DNA of 64,000 bases from Salinibacterium sp. NK8237 (GTDB lineage Bacteria; Actinomycetota; Actinomycetes; Actinomycetales; Microbacteriaceae). The stretch is from NCBI RefSeq assembly GCF_015864955.1, contig NZ_JADYWE010000001.1:1736001-1800000 (forward strand), read 5' to 3'. Shown here piece by piece: positions 8,490 through 16,006 of the stretch. The translations under genes and the position numbers were made by a program. Every line of letters begins with the position of its first letter. Position 1 is the stretch's first letter. The notes beneath the pieces are model-generated. The model ran no database searches and was not told where the DNA came from. It saw nothing but the letters and a program-made list of their open reading frames with translations.

Positions 8490-9197
8490 CTAGACCGGCT
8501 CGGGCGCAATCTGCTCGTCAGCTGGCGGAACGATCTGGTCGTTCTCTAAGACGGGATCGTTTTTACGGATGTGCCTCACCACAAGTACACCAGCGACCGC
8601 GAGGACCCCGATGGCTCCGAGCGCGAAGTAGAAACCGTCATTGAGCTCTGCACCGTAAGCGCCCACCGCGACATACGCGAGCGTGCCCGGGATGATGCCG
8701 ATGACAGTACCGAGGGCGTAATCCCGCACGCGCACGGCAGTCAACCCTGCGGCGTAGTTGATGAGGGTAAACGGGAGCACGGGGATGAGGCGAAGTGCAA
8801 TCACCGACAGCAGGCCCCGGCGCTGAAACATGTCATCGACAACGCGCACTCGCCCACCGGTGAAGTGCTCGACGGCATCCCGCCCCAAGTATCGTCCGAG
8901 CCAGAACGAAAGCGCTGCGCCGATCAGGGCGCCGATCAGCACGATGAGACTGCCGATCCAGAGCCCCCAGGCAACCCCGCCCGCGATACTGAGCACACTT
9001 TTCGGTATTGGAGTGAGCGTGAGAAGCGCGTACCCAGCCACAAAGATGGCGATTCCCGGGCTTCCTGCGCTCTTCGTCCATTCGTGAATCTCATCCGTAG
9101 AGGGGACCTGCACGGTCAACGCGACGATCACGATCGCAACGAGGATTGCGAGAAGAACGCCAGCGCGCCACAGAGTTGAGGCGCGGGGCTTTGTCAT
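8490..9197 (-). CDS. TVP38/TMEM64 (DedA-like) family membrane protein, copy 2
   Basis: 235 residues from ATG at 9197. A longer reading to GTG 9257 would run through the promoter, and the chosen start aligns exactly with the paralogue at 3439-4146 (MTKPRASTLWRAG against MKNKRASALWKAG). Seen: GGVAWGLWIGSLIVLIGALI, RLIPVLPFTLINYAAGLTAV and an acidic tail. It shares with copy 1 its length, its domain layout and its promoter (-10 TAGCAT 7 nt before the ATG, CRP-like box at the same offset). Duplication that included the promoter is the simplest reading. The transported or flipped substrate is unknown. E. coli also has two TVP38 proteins, YdjX and YdjZ, beside YnjBCD. Confidence 0.88.
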   Translation of the reverse strand: MTKPRASTLWRAGVLLAILVAIVIVALTVQVPSTDEIHEWTKSAGSPGIAIFVAGYALLTLTPIPKSVLSIAGGVAWGLWIGSLIVLIGALIGAALSFWLGRYLGRDAVEHFTGGRVRVVDDMFQRRGLLSVIALRLIPVLPFTLINYAAGLTAVRVRDYALGTVIGIIPGTLAYVAVGAYGAELNDGFYFALGAIGVLAVAGVLVVRHIRKNDPVLENDQIVPPADEQIAPEPV

Positions 9198-9204
9198 GAG
9201 CCCA

Positions 9205-9248
9205 ATGCTACGGCTCCCCTGGACCCGCGGTGTGTGATCGGGCTTACT
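9205..9248 (-). promoter_or_regulatory. Leaderless promoter with CRP-like activator box (site 3 of 3)
   Basis: Seen on the minus strand: AGTAAGCCCGATCACACA (9248 to 9231), 22 nt between ATCACA and TAGCAT (9210 to 9205), then 7 nt to ATG 9197. Spacing and offsets are identical to site 2, while the 22-nt spacer itself is not conserved, so the spacing looks selected. The site lies in the divergent gap before the aldo/keto reductase gene at 9322, which may also respond. Confidence 0.65.
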
Positions 9249-9321
9249 CAGCGGCACACCGGTCCCGAGGCGGAACTCCCGTTCCCTGCTTTCGTGAGGA
9301 AAGTTATGGCAGCATTAGCGA

Positions 9322-10350
9322 ATGGTCTATGTCGCTGATGATGCCCGTTATGAACCGATGCCCTACCGCCGTGTGGGGCGTAGTGGCCTGAAACTGCCCG
9401 CCGTCTCGTTGGGACTCTGGCAGAACTTTGGAGATGACAAGCCGCTCGCCAACCAGCGTGCGATTCTGCGCCGCGCTTTCGATCTCGGCGTCACTCACTT
9501 CGACCTCGCCAACAACTACGGCCCTCCCGCCGGTTCTGCCGAGTCGAACTTCGGCCAGATTCTGCGTGAAGACTTCCGTCCGTACCGCGACGAGATGATC
9601 ATCTCCAGCAAGGCCGGCTACGACATGTGGCCCGGCCCCTACGGTGTGATGGGATCACGCAAGTATTTGCTCGCGAGCCTCGACCAGTCCCTCAACCGCC
9701 TTGGTCTCGACTACGTCGACATCTTCTACTCGCACCGCGCCGACCCCGACACTCCTCTGGAGGAGACGATGGGTGCGCTGCACACTGCCGTCACCTCGGG
9801 CCGTGCTCTCTATGCCGGAATCTCGAGCTACTCGCCCGAACTCACGCGCGAAGCCGTGCGGATCATGAATGACCTCGGAACGCCCCTGGTCATCCACCAG
9901 CCCTCGTACTCGATGTTCAACCGGTGGGTCGAAGACGGACTTCTCGACACCGTGGAAGAGCTGGGCTTGGGCGTTATCGCGTTCTCGCCGCTCGCCCAAG
10001 GACTACTCACCGATCGCTACCTCGGCGAAGTTCCCGCAGACTCGCGGGCCGCCAAGGGCGGCTCGCTCAAGTCGGGAATGCTCAACGACGAAACCCTCGG
10101 TCGTGTGAAGGCGCTCAACGACATCGCTTCCGGACGCGGCCAGTCGCTCGCACAACTCGCCATCTCGTGGGCACTGCGCAACGATCGCGTCACCTCCGCC
10201 CTCATCGGTGCCTCGAGCGTCGCTCAGCTCGAGCAAAACCTTGCCGCGGTTCAGAACCTCTCGTTCGAGGATTCCGAGCTGGCTGCAATCGACGAGCACG
10301 CCAAGGATGCCGGCATCAACCTGTGGGCAGCATCGAGCGCGGTTTCCTAA
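9322..10350 (+). CDS. Aldo/keto reductase, YghZ (L-glyceraldehyde 3-phosphate reductase) type
   Basis: 342 residues. Seen: the N-terminus MVYVADDARYEPMPYRRVGR and SGLKLPAVSLGLWQNFG closely match the YghZ group. Catalytic residues lie in FDLANNYGPPAGSAE (Asp, Tyr) and ISSKAGYDMWPGPYG (Lys), with a His in YSHRADPDTPLEE. The C-terminal cofactor segment is SALIGASSVAQLEQNL. Such enzymes reduce aldehydes, including methylglyoxal and L-glyceraldehyde 3-phosphate, with NADPH in the cytosol. The start agrees with the family N-terminus, although the only strong SD-like stretch (GAGGAAAG, 9296-9303) is 18 nt away. It is divergent from TVP38 copy 2 and shares a gap with the CRP-like box. Confidence 0.88.
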   Translation: MVYVADDARYEPMPYRRVGRSGLKLPAVSLGLWQNFGDDKPLANQRAILRRAFDLGVTHFDLANNYGPPAGSAESNFGQILREDFRPYRDEMIISSKAGYDMWPGPYGVMGSRKYLLASLDQSLNRLGLDYVDIFYSHRADPDTPLEETMGALHTAVTSGRALYAGISSYSPELTREAVRIMNDLGTPLVIHQPSYSMFNRWVEDGLLDTVEELGLGVIAFSPLAQGLLTDRYLGEVPADSRAAKGGSLKSGMLNDETLGRVKALNDIASGRGQSLAQLAISWALRNDRVTSALIGASSVAQLEQNLAAVQNLSFEDSELAAIDEHAKDAGINLWAASSAVS

Positions 10351-10394
10351 GCCGCCATCGCACGACAGCTGCAGTCGCTGTGGGAGGGTAGAGC

Positions 10395-11162
10395 GTGAGC
10401 TCCCCCACAGCGCAGCAGCACCACGACGAAGTACTCGGTGCGCTTTCCGCGCTCGCCCGCGAAACGGAGATCTCGCCCAAGCGCGGTGAACTCGTGCGGG
10501 CCGATCGCCGCTCCGGCTACGCCTACTTCGGTCTGCGCACGCCAGACCGCCGCCGCCGAGTTGCGGCTGGCTTCTCGTTCACCGACCAGGATTCGGCATC
10601 CGTCCTCGCTGCATGGGATGGGATCTGGAACCTCGCCAACAACGGCGATGTGATGTTTGCGGCGCTCGATTTCTATCGGCACCGGATCGGTTCACGCCGT
10701 TGGACCGCGGCTGACGGCGCCGAACTCTGGAGCACCACCGTCGGCTGGATCGGGCGCATCGACAACTGGGCTCACGCCGATGACCTGGCTCGGCTGTATT
10801 CGTTCGCGCTGGCCGACCAGCCAGAACTCGTGTATCCGACACTCGAGGAGTGGAGCCGTTCCGACAGCGAATGGCAACGGCGTATCGCGATGGTGAGCCT
10901 CATCCACTACAGCGGCAAGAACGCCGTCTTCATGCCGATCGACCCGTGCCTTCAGTTGCTCGCGAACTGCGTGGACGACCGGCGCAAGACCGTCTCGAGC
11001 GCGCTCGGTTGGGTACTGCGCGAACTGCTGGCCGTGCATCCGGATGCCGTACGCGCGTTTCTGGCGACCCACTCCGCGAGCATGCCGCGGCCCGCCATTC
11101 GCCGCGCGACGGAGCGCTTGCCTCAACCCGAACGCGACCGCGTGCGCGCCTCGCTCGCTTAG
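10395..11162 (+). CDS. DNA alkylation repair protein, AlkD-like HEAT-repeat glycosylase
   Basis: 255 residues from GTG at 10395, 44 bp after the aldo/keto reductase. Seen: an all-helical protein with HEAT-like repeats. It has the family's Trp/Asp-rich motifs (IGRIDNWAHADDLARL, about 120-136) and a basic segment with R/K residues near VDDRRKTVSSALGWVLREL. AlkD-type enzymes excise N3- and N7-alkylpurines and other bulky cationic lesions without base flipping. The catalytic Asp equivalent is probably one of the Asp residues in the ADDLA stretch. It ends with a 4-bp tail-to-tail overlap with the MFS gene. Confidence 0.82.
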   Translation: MSSPTAQQHHDEVLGALSALARETEISPKRGELVRADRRSGYAYFGLRTPDRRRRVAAGFSFTDQDSASVLAAWDGIWNLANNGDVMFAALDFYRHRIGSRRWTAADGAELWSTTVGWIGRIDNWAHADDLARLYSFALADQPELVYPTLEEWSRSDSEWQRRIAMVSLIHYSGKNAVFMPIDPCLQLLANCVDDRRKTVSSALGWVLRELLAVHPDAVRAFLATHSASMPRPAIRRATERLPQPERDRVRASLA

Positions 11163-12472
11163 CTCGGCCGCTCAGGGGACGAAACCCAGGACGCTGTTTT
11201 CCTCGGTTCTTGGTGGGCGCCAAGTGTCATAACTACCCCACCAATGCACAGCACAGTCGCGCCTGCCGCAATGGCGATCGCATACGCCCGCGGGTCCAAA
11301 CTTGACCCAGCATCGGCAGCGCGCACTGAGGCGTACGAGAGAAGCTGCGACGAAATCACGGTGGAAAGGGTAGACGAGAGGCCAAGAATAGGTACGCTCA
11401 CTGCCGTAACTCGCCCCATAAATCCCGGCGGTGTTGAGGCTTGCAAAATGGGCCCCTGCGCAACCAGATAGACCGCAAATCCAACACCACAGAGCAGCAT
11501 CATCCCTGCTGCTGACCAGAAATCCCGCGTGAAGGCATAACCGAAATAGCAGAGACCAAGAGCGACGATCACGCTAGGAAAAAGTCGCTCACTGCCCACC
11601 TTGCGCACCAGCGGCGCAGCGAACGCAGCTCCGATGAGGCCTCCAAGCGAAAAGCTTGCGGCGACCATTCCATATTCGGCAGCGCTGAGGCGAAGTGTTT
11701 CGAGAGCGAAAAGGGACAGCACCGCATTGTTTATCCCCAGCGAGACGCCGTAGAGCCCAACGCCGATGAGAACCATCCTTATCGAACGCACGCGCCAGGC
11801 CGTGACGATCCCGCTGCGAAAACGCGACCAAAATGATGCGATTTCGGGTTCTGAGATCGGGATCACCGCGAGGTTTCGAGTCTGCGCGATTACGAGTGCG
11901 GAGACAAGGAAGGTCAGCATGTTCGCGGCCAAGGCAGGGATAGCACCGTAGAGGGAAAAGAGCGCCGGGCCGAGCGCAGCAGCAATGACCGCGACGCCTA
12001 AGCCTGCGAACATGCTCTTGCTCGAGGCATCCACTCGACGTTCGGCGGGGATCACTACTTGCATCAGCGCGGCGCGTGCCGGATTGAAGAACTGCGAAAG
12101 CACCGAGATACCCAGCAACAAACAGAGCAGCGAGCCAATCATCAGTTGCTTGCTAGGGCCAGTGCTCGCAATCGCGATGACGGGAACGATCAGTGCAGCG
12201 CGAATCACGTCGGCCCAGACCATTGTGGGCTTCGCGCGCCAACGATCGACCCAGACTCCGGCAAACGGAGCAATGAAAAGCCGAGGCGCCGAGGAAGCGA
12301 TCACAACAGCCGCGACATAAGTAGGAAGCAACGGGTCGTTGCGGGCGAGATCGAGCACCAGCCACACCGTGGCTGTGGCGCCGAGAACGAATTCCCCAAA
12401 CGACGAAGTGGCTTGCGCCACCCACAGCAACGCAAAGTTTCTACTAACTAGATATCGCGCTGTCCTGCCCAC
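11159..12472 (-). CDS. Major facilitator superfamily transporter
   Basis: 437 residues from GTG at 12472. Seen: twelve or so hydrophobic segments, an N-terminal FALLWVAQATSSFGEFVLGA, and the MFS A-loop-like motif FAGVWVDRWRAKPTM after the second membrane helix. This pattern is that of MFS_3-type (enterobactin/macrolide exporter-like) proteins. The substrate is unknown; proton-driven drug or metabolite export is the usual role. It lies 9 bp downstream of a 63-residue ORF, and both follow the IclR gene on the same strand. Confidence 0.82.
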   Translation of the reverse strand: MGRTARYLVSRNFALLWVAQATSSFGEFVLGATATVWLVLDLARNDPLLPTYVAAVVIASSAPRLFIAPFAGVWVDRWRAKPTMVWADVIRAALIVPVIAIASTGPSKQLMIGSLLCLLLGISVLSQFFNPARAALMQVVIPAERRVDASSKSMFAGLGVAVIAAALGPALFSLYGAIPALAANMLTFLVSALVIAQTRNLAVIPISEPEIASFWSRFRSGIVTAWRVRSIRMVLIGVGLYGVSLGINNAVLSLFALETLRLSAAEYGMVAASFSLGGLIGAAFAAPLVRKVGSERLFPSVIVALGLCYFGYAFTRDFWSAAGMMLLCGVGFAVYLVAQGPILQASTPPGFMGRVTAVSVPILGLSSTLSTVISSQLLSYASVRAADAGSSLDPRAYAIAIAAGATVLCIGGVVMTLGAHQEPRKTASWVSSPERPS

Positions 12473-12481
12473 GGTGCCAAG

Positions 12482-12673
12482 TTAGCTATCGTTTTGTTGC
12501 TCGGAACTGTCGCGCTGCTCCGAAGTGGGTGAATCCGAATCGCGATCCCGCTTGACGGACTCGTCGAGTGCCTGAGGATCGCCGTTACCACCGCCGTTTG
12601 CTTGCAGAAAGCTCTGCGCGATATTCGCCACCGTCGCGCCGAGGCGATAGAGGAACGCGGTGATTGTGGTCAT
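12482..12673 (-). CDS. Small hypothetical protein, 63 residues
   Basis: Seen: a short frame with a mildly hydrophobic N-terminal helix (MTTITAFLYRLGATVANIAQ), then a strongly polar Gln/Asp/Ser-rich tail. No family is recognised. Support comes only from position: 9 bp before the MFS start and 37 bp after the IclR stop, on the same strand, filling the gap. No convincing RBS precedes the ATG, so it could be a chance frame. Confidence 0.4.
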   Translation of the reverse strand: MTTITAFLYRLGATVANIAQSFLQANGGGNGDPQALDESVKRDRDSDSPTSEQRDSSEQQNDS

Positions 12674-12710
12674 GCTGCAACCCTAGGCGAAAAAGCGAGA
12701 AAATTTCCGT

Positions 12711-13448
12711 TCAGGCCGCGCCGAGCTCCACCGAGATCTCGCGCGCGACGTCCTGCAGCAACGGCAGGTTGGCTTTGAGGGAGTTGAGGTCAGCGACCAT
12801 CCGGATCGCCGTATTCGAGAGCGCACCGACCACCCCAGCCGGGCCATAGATCGGCACCGCGATGCAGTTGACGAAGTCTTCGAACTCGCCGTCGTCTACC
12901 GCCCAGCCGCGGGCTGAGACGGTCGAGAGCTCGGCATCGAGGTCGGGGCGGGTGGTGAGAGTCTTCGCCGTGAACTTCTCCCAGACCACGTTTCGCAGCA
13001 CGGCATCCCGGTCAGAGGCATCGAGCCCAGCGAGAATCGCTTTGCCGACGCCGCTGCAGTACGGCCGCGCTGGGCTGCCAATGCGCGAATACATGCGCAC
13101 ACCGCTGGTGTCTTCGACCTTGTCGACATAGACGATGCTGTGGTCAACAATGGCAGCGAGATGGATGGTGTTGCCCACTGTGCGGTGAAGCTTCACGAGG
13201 CGATCGTGAGCAATTTCGGCCAGATCGAGACTGTCGGATGCCAGGTGCGAGAGTGCAATCAGTCGCAAGCCGAGCACGTACTCGCCATTCTTTCGCTTGC
13301 GCAGGTAACCGACCTCTTCGAGGGATTGCACCTCGCGGAACATCGTGGAGCGGTGCACCTCAAACTCGGCAGCTAGCTGGCTGACACTTGCGGGATGCCG
13401 GGCAATCGAGTCGATGATGCGCGCTGCTCGACGAACGCTCTGCGACAT
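12711..13448 (-). CDS. IclR family transcription regulator (probable KDG-pathway repressor)
   Basis: 245 residues. Seen: N-terminal winged HTH (about 1-65: SVSQLAAEFEVHRSTMFREV then QSLEEVGYLRKRKNGEY) and a C-terminal IclR effector-binding domain (about 70-245, including YVDKVEDTSGVRMYSRIGS and PYCSGVGKAILAGL). IclR proteins usually repress catabolic genes and release DNA on binding a small acid metabolite. It is divergent from KDG kinase and KDPG aldolase, with an inverted repeat (13500-13516) in the shared gap. This suggests autorepression and control of that pair by a 2-keto-3-deoxy sugar acid (inference). Confidence 0.88.
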   Translation of the reverse strand: MSQSVRRAARIIDSIARHPASVSQLAAEFEVHRSTMFREVQSLEEVGYLRKRKNGEYVLGLRLIALSHLASDSLDLAEIAHDRLVKLHRTVGNTIHLAAIVDHSIVYVDKVEDTSGVRMYSRIGSPARPYCSGVGKAILAGLDASDRDAVLRNVVWEKFTAKTLTTRPDLDAELSTVSARGWAVDDGEFEDFVNCIAVPIYGPAGVVGALSNTAIRMVADLNSLKANLPLLQDVAREISVELGAA

Positions 13449-13499
13449 CCGGGCTCCCTCTGCTGGCGGTGTGGTGCGGCATCCACGTCACACCGATGT

Positions 13500-13526
13500 G
13501 TTGCACTATCTGCAACAGTGTTGCAC
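13500..13526. promoter_or_regulatory. Inverted-repeat operator, probable IclR-family site
   Basis: Seen: GTTGCA (13500-13505), CTATC, TGCAAC (13511-13516), a perfect 6-bp inverted repeat, followed by a third half-site GTTGCA at 13520-13525. The half-sites sit within the 107-bp divergent gap between the iclR gene and kdgK, a standard arrangement for IclR operators. Confidence 0.6.
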
Positions 13527-13537
13527 AGAATGCGCAC

Positions 13538-14446
13538 ATGGTCGATAGTGGAACCGTGCAAACGACAACGAAGCCGGAGATCATCACGATCGGCGAGACC
13601 ATGGTGCTCATTACGCCCACGGTCGCCGAGCCCATCGAAACGGCTGAGCTGTTCCACCTCGAAACCGGTGGCGCAGAATCAAACGTCGCAGTTCACTTGT
13701 CCGCCCTCGGCCATCACGCCGCCTGGGCAAGCCACTTGGGGTCGGATGCTCTCGGCCGCCGCGTCGAGCGCCAACTCCGCGAGCGCGGTGTCGACACGAG
13801 CCTCGTGAAGTTCAGCACGGATGCTCCCACCGGCTTCTATTTCAAAGATCCCGGAAACGGTGTGATCTACCATCGCGCCGGCTCAGCCGCGTCGGCCATG
13901 ACCGCCGACGATCTGGCGGACGTCGCGTTCGAGCAGGCCGCCCTCACCCACATTTCGGGAATTACGCCGTCTCTCTCGGCGAGCTGCGCTGCACTCATCG
14001 AGTCGGTTCTCGATCGCGCTCAGCACAGCGACACTGTTGTGAGCTTTGACGTGAACTACCGTGCCGCGCTGTGGCCCATCGAAGAGGCCGGGCCAACTCT
14101 CCTCGCTCTCGCCCGCCGAGCAGACATCGTGCTCGTCGGCCTCGACGAAGCCGAAGTGCTGTGGGGCACGACCACGCCGGAAGAAGTGCGGGCACTGCTC
14201 GACGCCCCCGGCATCCTCGTGATTAAGGACGGCGACGTCGGCGCGACAGAATTCAGCGCCGAGGGCACCGTCTTCGTTCCCGCCCACACGGTTGACGTCG
14301 TCGAAGCCGTCGGAGCTGGCGACGCGTTCGCCGCCGGCTACCTCAGCGGCTACCTCACCGGGCTCACTCCGGAACAGCGCTTGGGCCTCGGCCACGACCG
14401 CGCTGCCCTCGTGCTGAAATCCACCACCGACCTCCCCACGCTCTAA
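13538..14446 (+). CDS. kdgK: PfkB family sugar kinase, probable 2-keto-3-deoxygluconate kinase
   Basis: 302 residues from ATG at 13538 (GTG at 13556 is an alternative; neither has a strong RBS, and the longer frame would cover the operator). Seen: N-terminal ITIGETMVLITPTV, sugar-contact HLETGGAESNVAVHLSALGH, and the PfkB signature with catalytic Asp in VEAVGAGDAFAAGYLSGYL near the C-terminus. It would phosphorylate KDG to KDPG with ATP. The aldolase that cleaves KDPG follows 35 bp downstream, which is the main reason for choosing KDG over other PfkB substrates. It is under the divergent IclR regulator. Confidence 0.82.
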   Translation: MVDSGTVQTTTKPEIITIGETMVLITPTVAEPIETAELFHLETGGAESNVAVHLSALGHHAAWASHLGSDALGRRVERQLRERGVDTSLVKFSTDAPTGFYFKDPGNGVIYHRAGSAASAMTADDLADVAFEQAALTHISGITPSLSASCAALIESVLDRAQHSDTVVSFDVNYRAALWPIEEAGPTLLALARRADIVLVGLDEAEVLWGTTTPEEVRALLDAPGILVIKDGDVGATEFSAEGTVFVPAHTVDVVEAVGAGDAFAAGYLSGYLTGLTPEQRLGLGHDRAALVLKSTTDLPTL

Positions 14447-14481
14447 CTCTTCTCCCCCACACCGCTGAAAGGCTCACTCTC

Positions 14482-15099
14482 ATGGCTCAGATCTCTAACG
14501 AATCCCTCGACCAGCTCTTCGACGGTCAGCCCCTCATGGCGATCCTTCGTGGCTTCGGCGTCGACCGCAGTGTTGCCCTCGCGCGCACTGCGTGGGAGCT
14601 CGGCATCGACTCGGTAGAGGTGCCCATCCAGAGTGAGGAAGATGTTGAAGCACTGCGCGCCGTCGTTGCTGCCGGCAAGGAGCTCGGCAAGGCCGTCGGC
14701 GCCGGAACCGTCGTCACCCTCGAACACGTGCGCCAAGCTGCGGATGCCGGAGCAGCCTTCACGGTGAGCCCCGGCTTTGATCTCGATGTCGTTCGCGCCT
14801 CGTTCGAAGCGGGCATGCCGCCGCTGCCGGGCGTCGCCTCCGCCACCGAGGTTCAGACCGCACAAGCCGCTGGCCTCACCTGGGTGAAAGCCTTCCCCGC
14901 ATCACTTCTCGGCACTAGCTGGTTTGGCGCCATGCGTGGACCGTTCCCCGCGATGCGTTTTGTCGCGACCGGTGGAATGGATGCGGGCAACGCCGGCGAA
15001 TACCTCACCGCGGGCGCGAAGGTTGTTGCGGTCGGTTCGGCACTCGCCGATGAGACCCAGTTGCCGCGCCTCGCGGAGCTGCTCGCCGCGCGCAACTAG
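14482..15099 (+). CDS. eda: 2-dehydro-3-deoxyphosphogluconate (KDPG) aldolase
   Basis: 205 residues, usual length for the class I KDPG/KHG aldolase family. Seen: catalytic Glu46 region SVEVPIQSEEDVEAL, phosphate-site GAGTVVT (73-79), Schiff-base Lys136 in LTWVKAFPAS and the C-terminal GGMDAGNAGEYL phosphate loop. It cleaves KDPG to pyruvate and glyceraldehyde 3-phosphate. RBS GAAAGG lies before the ATG. It is cotranscribed with the kinase. It ends 14 bp from the 3' end of the convergent Abi-like gene. Confidence 0.9.
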   Translation: MAQISNESLDQLFDGQPLMAILRGFGVDRSVALARTAWELGIDSVEVPIQSEEDVEALRAVVAAGKELGKAVGAGTVVTLEHVRQAADAGAAFTVSPGFDLDVVRASFEAGMPPLPGVASATEVQTAQAAGLTWVKAFPASLLGTSWFGAMRGPFPAMRFVATGGMDAGNAGEYLTAGAKVVAVGSALADETQLPRLAELLAARN

Positions 15100-15113
15100 C
15101 TCGCTGCGCTGAG

Positions 15114-15902
15114 CTAGAGCTGAAGGCGCACAGAAGAGTCATTCGCGACGTGGCTCAACGCTCGCACGGCGAGTTCGTGACGGAATAGCGCTTTCGTGTG
15201 ACTCCACCCAGCAATCCACGGCGCGAGACCGGGTTCCATGACCGCTACGAGCGTCTGGATATCCGTGAACAATCTCTCGGGTGATCGGCGCACCCTGTGT
15301 CCAGGTTCACCGAGCCCCGGCATGGGGAGCCCGAATACAACAGGCTCACAATGACTGATGCGGTTACGCGCCCAGTTAATACGCATCGCCAGTGCGCGCA
15401 GCTCAGAGCGGGGGATTGAGAATGAGTGCTTGAACGCAGGTTCCCACACATCTCGCACGTAACGCGCTTTAGACCCGTCGGCTTTCACTTCGCCTCGGCC
15501 AAGCAAGTCCACCCACGTGCCGAGCATCAGTTGAGCGACCACCTTGCCTGCCGAGGCGTGGGGGCCCACTTGAGCCGTCGCCTGGGCAATAGAGCGGATC
15601 GTGCCCTCGTCAAGAATGCCCGCAGAATCGTCGAACCAACGCTCGCCATACAACTCCGATAATGATCGATGCATTTTTTCGCGCAACCCGACCTCAACGA
15701 AACGCACCCCTGCGTGCAAGTGCGAAGCGATTTCGGAGTCCAAGAGATAAAGAGAAATAGCGTCGCGGTCTCCGTCTGTAACCTCACGGAAGCGTCGCAG
15801 TCTCTGTTTCGCCAGGCTCGCGATGAGGGCTCGTTGCTCGCTCAGTGTGGGTTGAGGAATCAAGGGATGAAAGCTATTCTTGATGCATATTCCCCCCGGC
15901 AC
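15114..15902 (-). CDS. Abi_2-like (AbiD/AbiF) protein with HEPN-type RNase motif
   Basis: 262 residues. Seen: an all-helical protein with an early LAKQRLRRFREVTDGDRDAI region, LHAGVRFVEVGLREKMHRSL, then RINWARNRISHCEPVVFG near residue 170. The last contains R-N-x4-H, the HEPN ribonuclease signature seen in the Abi_2 family (RNRxxHHE in many members). Abi_2 proteins are linked to abortive phage infection and some act as RNA-targeting toxins or type IV-like modules. No antitoxin gene is adjacent: the neighbours are the KDPG aldolase and an SGNH hydrolase. The start at 15902 is uncertain because the SD-like GGGGGGA at 15891-15897 lies inside the predicted gene. Confidence 0.72.
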   Translation of the reverse strand: MPGGICIKNSFHPLIPQPTLSEQRALIASLAKQRLRRFREVTDGDRDAISLYLLDSEIASHLHAGVRFVEVGLREKMHRSLSELYGERWFDDSAGILDEGTIRSIAQATAQVGPHASAGKVVAQLMLGTWVDLLGRGEVKADGSKARYVRDVWEPAFKHSFSIPRSELRALAMRINWARNRISHCEPVVFGLPMPGLGEPGHRVRRSPERLFTDIQTLVAVMEPGLAPWIAGWSHTKALFRHELAVRALSHVANDSSVRLQL

Positions 15903-15920
15903 AGGCCGAGCGGGTTTCGG

Positions 15921-15960
15921 AAACCGTCGTAGATCATTTGATCACGACGGTTTCATTTTT
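15921..15960 (+). terminator. Strong inverted repeat, terminator-like on the plus strand
   Basis: Seen: AAACCGTCGT (15921-15930) pairs perfectly with ACGACGGTTT (15944-15953). An inner GATC/GATC pair (15932-15935, 15940-15943) extends the stem over an ATTT loop, and TTTCATTTTT follows. No plus-strand gene ends just upstream, so it may stop antisense transcription or act as an operator before the Abi-like gene. Confidence 0.45.
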
Positions 15961-16006
15961 AACGAGCGCTATCCACAACGAATGGACCCGCAACCCCCCT
16001 CGAAAC

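Noticed and set aside
9306..9338. Ten-residue upstream ORF overlapping the aldo/keto reductase start
   Set aside because: The SD-like GAGGAAAG is only 2 nt from its ATG and nothing supports its translation.
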